This document shows positions 6,849 through 10,723 of a stretch of DNA of 10,723 nucleotides, in pieces. Positions within the stretch are counted from its first letter, which is position 1; each line of letters begins with the position of its first letter. Made by a program: the position numbers and the translations under genes. The notes under the pieces were generated by a model. The model saw only the letters and a program-made list of their open reading frames with translations, searched no databases and had not been told where the DNA came from. The stretch lies in assembly GCA_964614795.1 (NCBI GenBank), contig CAZTME010000037.1:1-10723 (forward strand), read 5' to 3'. Source of the DNA: CAZTME01 sp964614795. GTDB lineage: Bacteria > Patescibacteriota > Microgenomatia > UBA1400 > PJMF01.

Positions 6849-7882
6849 GAATTAGCCAAAACTTTTCGACTGCAGGCCGGCCAAGCTCCATAGCCATCTC
6901 TTCCCATCTTGAAAGCTGCAGTTTTAATTGATTCTTCTGCATTAAATCTTAATGCCGGATTTGGATCTTCTCCCATAGCTTTTCGATTGGAAATCCAAGT
7001 TGAAGTGACAAATTGAAAAATACCGCCATAAGGTCCGTTTACAGCCTGTGCTCTTTCTCCGGATTCGCAGGAGGCAATTTTTTCTAAAATGATGGGATCT
7101 ACTCCATATTGTTGACCATATTTTTCATACCATTGTTTCAGATTCGCATTCTCGGAAAAGACAACATCGTTTGTTGGATCAGCCATTTCGAGTGCTGAAG
7201 CGTCTTTTGAAGTAGCTTTTTTTGTTGCTAAATCTAAGTTGGCTTGATCGGTGTTGTCTTTTATGGATCCATTATCTGATACGCTTTCATTAATAGAAGT
7301 TATTATACTGGATTGAAGGGTGTTTTCATCATTATCTGTTGATTCTTTCTCGACTTCTTTTGCGTCCAAATTTTTTAAACCATCAGAAATTCTAACATCT
7401 TTCAGATTTTTCATTTCCTCATTGCTTGATCCGATTACTAAATTTTGCAAATTAGTATTTGTGAAATTTCCTTCAACTTTTGGTGAGGAAAGTAAAACAT
7501 TTGAACAAGTCAGTCTTTCCATGAGATCAATTGGATGTGCCGAGGAACTGGCTTGAATTTCCAATGAATTAAATTTGTTCGACTCAAAAACTTTGTCTTT
7601 ATTTTTATTTATATTAATTAATTGACAAGTAGGATGGAGGTATGATTCAACCACCGATGATGAGTTTGAAGCAATATTGTCTTTGATTTCATTCGTTAAA
7701 GTACCACTGGATCCGGCGATTTGAGTGTTATCTTCTGCTAAAGCCAAGGCGATTTGAGTGTTTGGTATCTTTACTTCATTAGCCATTGCTTTCTCAATAT
7801 TGCCGAAATAGCAAAAAATACTTACGAAAATGTAAGAATAGGCGAGAGCAGAGATCAGAAAGCGAGAATTTCGTTTATGCAT
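6845..7882 (-). CDS. Secreted Rpf-like / transglycosylase-like cell-wall protein
   Basis: A 345-residue protein. Residues 8-26 are hydrophobic after a basic start, and AMA at 32-34 offers a signal peptidase I site, so it is probably exported. Residues 35-240 are low-complexity, rich in Ser, Asn, Asp and Lys, with an 11-residue-spaced repeat of NTQIA at 41-45 and 52-56. The C-terminal domain (about 246-345) has LEKIASCESGE at 267-277, with E273 at the catalytic position. AVNGPYGGIFQFVTSTW at 280-296 and DGYGAWPAC at 329-337 follow. C272 and C337 could form the disulfide seen in resuscitation-promoting-factor domains. It would cleave peptidoglycan glycan strands at or outside the membrane. No Shine-Dalgarno precedes the start. 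The gene ends 4 bases inside the convergent exonuclease gene. Confidence 0.85.
   Translation of the reverse strand: MHKRNSRFLISALAYSYIFVSIFCYFGNIEKAMANEVKIPNTQIALALAEDNTQIAGSSGTLTNEIKDNIASNSSSVVESYLHPTCQLININKNKDKVFESNKFNSLEIQASSSAHPIDLMERLTCSNVLLSSPKVEGNFTNTNLQNLVIGSSNEEMKNLKDVRISDGLKNLDAKEVEKESTDNDENTLQSSIITSINESVSDNGSIKDNTDQANLDLATKKATSKDASALEMADPTNDVVFSENANLKQWYEKYGQQYGVDPIILEKIASCESGERAQAVNGPYGGIFQFVTSTWISNRKAMGEDPNPALRFNAEESIKTAAFKMGRDGYGAWPACSRKVLANS
7715..7762. repeat. In-frame 15-bp direct repeat in the transglycosylase gene
   Basis: GGCGATTTGAGTGTT occurs at 7715-7729 and 7748-7762, 33 bp apart, which is 11 codons. It encodes the duplicated NTQIA stretch just after the signal peptide and looks like a small local duplication. 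Confidence 0.7.
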
Positions 7883-7944
7883 AGATGATTTGCCAAAAGG
7901 CAGAGGGGAAAATTATTTTTGACTTATTGCAAAAATGTTCGTTT

Positions 7945-7973
7945 ATTATATCAAAAAATATCATTTCTGTCAA
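7945..7973 (-). promoter_or_regulatory. Consensus sigma-70 promoter of the transglycosylase gene
   Basis: Read on the minus strand, TTGACA (7973-7968), exactly 17 bases and TATAAT (7950-7945) form a full-consensus promoter. Transcription would start near 7938 and give a leader of about 56 bases. It points to strong, probably constitutive expression by the housekeeping sigma factor. Confidence 0.88.
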
Positions 7974-8400
7974 TTTTTAGTCTTTTCCAATGCATGATGA
8001 ACCTCGATTTGTTATCAATCTCTAAAAATGGTGAATTAAAAACCGGCAAATATATTTAATGATTGTGGTTCCTTAAATTGAGTTTGCAATCGATCTCAAG
8101 ACAAAATAAATGTCTCATGCAAGAAATTTAGATATTAATGTAGATCGATCTTGAGAATTTTTCTCAGAAATATATTACTTGTCGCCAACACTTTATTATA
8201 AGAAAGTATAATTTATTCATTTGATATAGCAAGCTCAAAACAGAATGACACTTTATTTTCGGTCGCTTCAGCTGGTTTAAGGATAGATAAAACCGACATC
8301 TGGTTTTGAGAGTGCTATACATTGCACACATAAAACTAAATGTCAGTTCTGTGTTGGTCAAATCAGATGAAGTGTATGATGTAAATGCGTTATTTTTTTA
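7974..8400. other. AT-rich gene-free stretch
   Basis: I see no coding region that I can support here. It holds a near-direct repeat, ATCGATCT-ca-AGA at 8089-8101 and ATCGATCT-tg-AGA at 8144-8156. It also contains small hairpins such as AGACA/TGTCT at 8099-8115, and the 95-bp inverted-repeat element at 8225-8319. A 65-codon minus-strand frame across 8164-8361 lacks any family likeness and covers the element. Confidence 0.6.
8225..8319. repeat. 95-bp element with inverted terminal repeats (MITE-like)
   Basis: The left end TATAGCAAGCTCAAAACAGA (from 8225) and the right end TGGTTTTGAGAGTGCTATA (to 8319) are reverse complements over about 23 bases, with a few mismatches. Between them GGTTT/AAACC gives a further small stem. 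The outer 17 bases match the motif repeated at 36-52 and 62-78. Short size, inverted ends and no coding capacity fit a miniature non-autonomous element or a palindromic extragenic repeat. No clear target-site duplication is visible. Confidence 0.55.
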
Positions 8401-8404
8401 TATT

Positions 8405-8413
8405 TGTTATACT
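8405..8413 (+). promoter_or_regulatory. Extended -10 promoter upstream of the structured leader
   Basis: TGTTATACT fits the extended -10 pattern TGnTATAAT with one change. No strong -35 is present, which extended -10 promoters tolerate. A start near 8420 would give a leader of about 118 bases beginning just before the three-hairpin block. Confidence 0.5.
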
Positions 8414-8431
8414 TTAACCTACATCCCTTAA

Positions 8432-8528
8432 ATACCCACCCTAAGGTCGCTTGGGTATGAAGGAGTTGCTAAGCAGTAGCCTAAGCTCTGCTTGTAACAA
8501 TCTAAAAACCCGAGCGTAAGCTCCTGGG
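8432..8528 (+). ncRNA. Three-hairpin structured leader RNA (candidate cis-regulatory element)
   Basis: Hairpin 1: ATACCC (8432-8437) pairs with GGGTAT (8453-8458), with an inner ACC-ctaa-GGT. Hairpin 2: GTTGC-t-AAGCAG-t-AGC (8465-8480) pairs with GCT-CTGCTT-GTAAC (8485-8498) around a CTAA loop, 14 base pairs with two bulged T and one G-U. Hairpin 3: CCC-GAGC (8509-8515) pairs with GCTC-ct-GGG (8520-8528) around GTAA, a GNRA tetraloop. The last GGG is the start of GGGAAG, the likely Shine-Dalgarno of the Nudix gene, so hairpin 3 could hide it. AGGAG at 8461-8465 could instead pair with CTCCT at 8521-8525, opening hairpin 3 as well as the base of hairpin 2. The block is richer in GC than its surroundings. 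I match it to no known riboswitch class. Confidence 0.55.
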
Positions 8529-8537
8529 AAGTTTATA

Positions 8538-9116
8538 ATGATCAGAAATCTAAACACTAATTCTTCCATTGTGAAAGAAGAACTTCAGCCGAAAATTTGT
8601 TTAACGGCGGCAGCTTTGATAATTCATCGAAAGAAAGTGCTGTTCATTAAACATAAAAAATTAAAAATTTGGTTTGCTCCAGGTGGTCATATTGAAGCAA
8701 ACGAACTTCCGCATTTGGCTGCAGAAAGAGAAGCTTTTGAAGAAACAGGTCTAAAAGTTGAAGTATTTGATCCATATTTCAATGGCAAATCTAGTTTGTC
8801 ACAATATTTGCCGTCACCTTTTGAAACCAATTTGCATTGGGTGTGCAGAGAAAACTATCAAAAAAGAATCGCTTCACCCAAAAATTATCAGCCGATCTCA
8901 CAGTGGAGTAAGGGATGTGAACAGCATCTGGGTTTTCTTTATCTGGCTAAACCACTTAAGGAGAATAAATTTACATTGAATAAAAATGAATGCGATGATA
9001 TTAACTGGTTTTCATATGACGAAGTAATGAGCCTCGAAACACCGGCAGACATTAAGCAAGAAGTTAGGCATGCTTTTTTTGTGTTGAGCTCCGGATTTAA
9101 AGCTTGGGAAGACTAG
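8538..9116 (+). CDS. Nudix hydrolase (first copy)
   Basis: A 192-residue protein with a complete Nudix box: G50, E56, R64, E65, E68, E69, G71 and L72 fit GX5EX7REUXEEXGU. The preceding strand IWFAPGGHIE (44-53) is also typical. Such enzymes hydrolyse a nucleoside diphosphate linked to another group; the substrate cannot be told from sequence. The segment HLGFLYLAKP (129-138) and WFSYDEV (156-162) match the later strand and the usual W-F pattern of the fold. The start is supported by GGGAAG at 8526-8531, six bases before ATG. It is preceded by a structured leader with its own extended -10 promoter, and sufC starts 26 bases after its stop. Confidence 0.9.
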   Translation: MIRNLNTNSSIVKEELQPKICLTAAALIIHRKKVLFIKHKKLKIWFAPGGHIEANELPHLAAEREAFEETGLKVEVFDPYFNGKSSLSQYLPSPFETNLHWVCRENYQKRIASPKNYQPISQWSKGCEQHLGFLYLAKPLKENKFTLNKNECDDINWFSYDEVMSLETPADIKQEVRHAFFVLSSGFKAWED

Positions 9117-9132
9117 CATCATCGGTTATAAT
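9104..9132 (+). promoter_or_regulatory. Sigma-70 promoter of sufC
   Basis: TTGGGA (9104-9109), 17 bases and a perfect TATAAT (9127-9132). The -35 lies inside the end of the Nudix gene. Transcription would begin around 9139-9142, at or within a few bases of the sufC ATG, so the message would be leaderless or nearly so. No Shine-Dalgarno is present, in agreement. Confidence 0.75.
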
Positions 9133-9141
9133 GCCAACTCT

Positions 9142-9897
9142 ATGAAGAAGTTGCAAATTTCACATATTAAAGTCAGCGTTGCTCATAAGGAAGTGGTTAA
9201 AGATGTATCATTAGAAATTCTTCCCGGCGAACTACATGTCATTATGGGTCCCAACGGTTCGGGAAAAAGTTCTTTGGCTCACGCTTTGGCCGGCCATCCC
9301 AGTTATCAATCCGATGCGCAAATTTTAAAATTAAACGGTCATGATATTTTGGAACAATCTCCGGACGAAAGAGCCAGACTTGGTTTATTTTTAGCTTTTC
9401 AATATCCTGTGGAAATTGCCGGCGTGAGTGTCCGGCAATTCTTGCGACAAGCGCATTTGGCCAGATTTGAAGATGAACCCAAAAAACAGTTTGAAAAAGT
9501 TTTGGCTTTTAGAGAACATTTAAAAAAAGTTGCCAAGGATTTGGGAGTTTCTGAATCTTTTTTGACAAGAGGCCTGAATGAAGGCTTTAGCGGTGGAGAA
9601 AAAAAACGTTTGGAAATTTTACAAATGGCTGTTTTAGAACCCAAATATGCCATTTTGGATGAATCTGATTCGGGTTTAGACATTGATGCGGTTAAACAAG
9701 TAGCTAAAGGTATTGAGTATGTGCGAAATAAATTTCAAACGGGAATGATTGTTATCACTCATTATCAACGCATTTTGCAGTTTTTAACAGTGAATAAAGT
9801 ACACGTTATGATTGAAGGTAAAATTGTGCAGTCCGGTGGGAAAGAAATGATTAAAAAAATTGAAGATGATGGTTACAAAACTTGGATGAACAAATAA
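9142..9897 (+). CDS. sufC: Fe-S cluster assembly ATPase SufC
   Basis: SufC is the ABC-type ATPase of the SUF machinery. It is cytosolic and works with the SufB-SufD or SufB scaffold to build Fe-S clusters. The 251-residue length is normal. Walker A is GPNGSGKS (36-43), the Q-loop glutamine is Q87 in AFQYPVEI, and the ABC signature is FSGGEKKR (149-156). Walker B with the SufC-typical extension is ILDESDSGLDIDAV (171-184), with catalytic E174; the switch histidine is H207 in ITHYQR. The DESDSGLD motif separates SufC from transporter ATPases. sufB begins 674 bases downstream, separated by a second Nudix gene. The start codon lies 9 bases after a -10 box, without a ribosome binding site. Confidence 0.97.
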   Translation: MKKLQISHIKVSVAHKEVVKDVSLEILPGELHVIMGPNGSGKSSLAHALAGHPSYQSDAQILKLNGHDILEQSPDERARLGLFLAFQYPVEIAGVSVRQFLRQAHLARFEDEPKKQFEKVLAFREHLKKVAKDLGVSESFLTRGLNEGFSGGEKKRLEILQMAVLEPKYAILDESDSGLDIDAVKQVAKGIEYVRNKFQTGMIVITHYQRILQFLTVNKVHVMIEGKIVQSGGKEMIKKIEDDGYKTWMNK

Positions 9898-9914
9898 TTA
9901 GCTAACGATGCAAA

Positions 9915-9934
9915 TTAATAAACTTTTTTATTAA
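9915..9934 (+). terminator. Weak AT-only hairpin after sufC
   Basis: TTAATAAA and TTTATTAA form an 8-bp stem around CTTT, 18 bases after the stop. The stem has no G-C pair and no T-run follows, so termination would be inefficient at best. Confidence 0.25.
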
Positions 9935-9954
9935 CAAAAGAATCTACAAATATT

Positions 9955-9973
9955 GACTTAATTTTATTAAGTC
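9955..9973. promoter_or_regulatory. Perfect palindrome in the sufC-Nudix spacer
   Basis: GACTTAAT-ttt-ATTAAGTC is an 8-bp perfect inverted repeat with a 3-base centre, 57 bases before the Nudix ATG. It could be an operator for a dimeric regulator or a small hairpin. TTGACT at 9954-9959 overlaps it, but no -10 stands at a suitable distance. Confidence 0.35.
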
Positions 9974-10029
9974 TGAAAAAAGCGAATAATTCAAAATAAT
10001 GAGTGATTAAAAAAGGGAAGGAAGTTATT

Positions 10030-10530
10030 ATGAACCACAGACTAACAGAAAAAGTGAAATACATTCATAAGGTGGTTTTGATCACTCAAGATGAGAAAAT
10101 TCTTATTTTACAGCGTGATCCTTCATCGATTACTCGCCCAAAGAAGTGGGACTTACCTGGAGGAAATAGTGAGTGGCCAACTCATTTGCAACCGGATAAA
10201 AAGACCGTTGTTCATCGCTACTTACACCTGCAAGACGTAAGAAGAGAAGTCCTGGAAGAAACCGGACTGGATATTTCTCATCAAATTGATCAATTAAAAT
10301 TAGTGTCTCTAGATACTACCTATGAGCCGGCAAAAGACGCATTTTCCATTTTGGTGGGCTGGAGTTTAAAAATGGAAAAACAAGCAAAAGATTATGCAAT
10401 TGTTTTAAGTGGGGAGCACACAAATTATAAATGGATTAATCCTCAAGAATCATTAAGTATAGATTTTGGTTTTGCCGGCGGATTGGATGGTTACATAACT
10501 CACATAATTCAGCAAACTTTCAAACACTAA
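10030..10530 (+). CDS. Nudix hydrolase (second copy), between sufC and sufB
   Basis: A 166-residue protein from ATG 10030. A GTG at 10003 is in frame, but GGAAGGAAG (10016-10024), five bases before ATG 10030, decides the start. The Nudix box is split: KKWDLPGGNSEW (38-49) gives the opening glycines and RREVLEETGLD (71-81) the catalytic helix with R72, E73, E76, E77, G79 and L80. G45 to R72 spans 27 residues against 14 in the standard motif, an insertion of 13, and the first glutamate of the motif is not in its usual place. The metal-binding REVLEE core is intact, so hydrolase activity is likely; the substrate is unknown. The C-terminal YKWINPQE (133-140) is typical. It is not close to the first Nudix protein outside the box. 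sufB starts 40 bases after its stop. Confidence 0.88.
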   Translation: MNHRLTEKVKYIHKVVLITQDEKILILQRDPSSITRPKKWDLPGGNSEWPTHLQPDKKTVVHRYLHLQDVRREVLEETGLDISHQIDQLKLVSLDTTYEPAKDAFSILVGWSLKMEKQAKDYAIVLSGEHTNYKWINPQESLSIDFGFAGGLDGYITHIIQQTFKH

Positions 10531-10537
10531 AGAACAC

Positions 10538-10563
10538 TTTCATAAATGAAATAATTCTATATT
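10538..10563 (+). promoter_or_regulatory. Palindrome and -10-like box before sufB
   Basis: TTTCAT-aa-ATGAAA (10538-10551) is a small perfect inverted repeat. TATATT at 10558-10563 lies 7 bases before the sufB ATG; there is no clear -35 and no Shine-Dalgarno. If the box is used, the sufB message would be leaderless like that of sufC. Confidence 0.3.
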
Positions 10564-10570
10564 AAAAAGT

Positions 10571-10723
10571 ATGTCAAGATTTGCACAAAAGAAAACCGCC
10601 CAATTTGTCACCAAGGACCATGAGTATGAGGCCGGATTTTCTTTTCCAACTTCATCTTATTCATATATCACTCAACCTGGTTTGAATGAAAGAGTGATAA
10701 AAGAAATATCCCATATCAAAGAA
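10571..10723 (+). CDS. sufB: Fe-S cluster assembly protein SufB, N-terminal part
   Basis: An open frame of 51 codons running off the window edge. After a variable start, the encoded GLNERVIKEISHIKE (residues 37-51) matches the conserved SufB segment that reads GL-x-E-x-V-x-EIS-x-x-KxEP in many bacteria. SufB is the scaffold protein on which Fe-S clusters are assembled, with SufC as its ATPase. The position after sufC agrees. No Shine-Dalgarno is seen; a -10-like box lies 7 bases before ATG. Only the N-terminus is present, so catalytic cysteines cannot be checked. Confidence 0.85.
   Translation, partial: MSRFAQKKTAQFVTKDHEYEAGFSFPTSSYSYITQPGLNERVIKEISHIKE

Noticed and set aside
7320..7556. 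Plus-strand 78-codon frame inside the transglycosylase gene
   Set aside because: It is antisense to the low-complexity middle of a well supported minus-strand gene and lacks any start signal.
8164..8361. Minus-strand frame of 65 codons in the large spacer
   Set aside because: It spans the 95-bp inverted-repeat element, has no recognisable domain or ribosome binding site, and the sequence is better explained as repeat DNA.
10003..10032. GTG at 10003 as the start of the second Nudix gene
   Set aside because: ATG at 10030 has a strong GGAAGGAAG at the right distance, whereas GTG 10003 has none, and the extra nine residues are the translated ribosome binding site.
1..10723. Alternative genetic code with TGA read as an amino acid
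   Set aside because: TGA serves as the natural end of the genes at 4180 and 5213, and the recognised conserved genes read through without needing TGA recoding.

Overview
The window is a stretch of bacterial chromosome, AT-rich in its spacers, with short genes and standard-code reading frames closed by TAA, TGA and TAG. No rRNA, tRNA, transposase or CRISPR array was seen. A plain polynucleotide phosphorylase, a manganese-type superoxide dismutase, a minimal SUF iron-sulfur cluster, a secreted Rpf-like transglycosylase and several unassigned small genes together look most like a candidate-phyla-radiation (Patescibacteria) or similar small-genome bacterium. This placement is an inference from gene style only; no marker gene here proves it.

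Layout, left to right. Positions 1-222 hold two copies of a short repeat. Next come a membrane-anchored Memo-like protein (223-1323) and a leader with a strong hairpin in front of pnp (1575-3881), which is interrupted by a 49-base run of N. A hairpin and a small two-helix membrane protein follow (3959-4180), then a nested palindromic repeat and a LacD-like aldolase homologue that seems to lack the Schiff-base lysine (4395-5213). A third copy of the palindromic repeat sits just before sodA (5481-6083). A DEDDy-type 3'-5' exonuclease (6264-6848) converges, with a 4-base overlap, on a secreted transglycosylase on the minus strand (6845-7882). That gene is driven by a consensus sigma-70 promoter.

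A 655-base gene-free stretch (7883-8537) then holds a 95-bp element with inverted-repeat ends and a three-hairpin, locally GC-richer RNA-like block directly in front of a Nudix hydrolase (8538-9116). The window ends in a SUF region: sufC (9142-9897), a second Nudix hydrolase (10030-10530) and the start of sufB (10571 onward).

Functionally, several genes fit oxidative-stress and housekeeping roles. SodA removes superoxide, SufB and SufC rebuild Fe-S clusters, the two Nudix enzymes would remove damaged or unwanted nucleotide derivatives, and PNPase and the exonuclease process nucleic acid. The most unusual signals are non-coding: the structured leader before the first Nudix gene, the nested palindromic repeats around the LacD-like gene, and the repeat motif shared by the two ends of the window.
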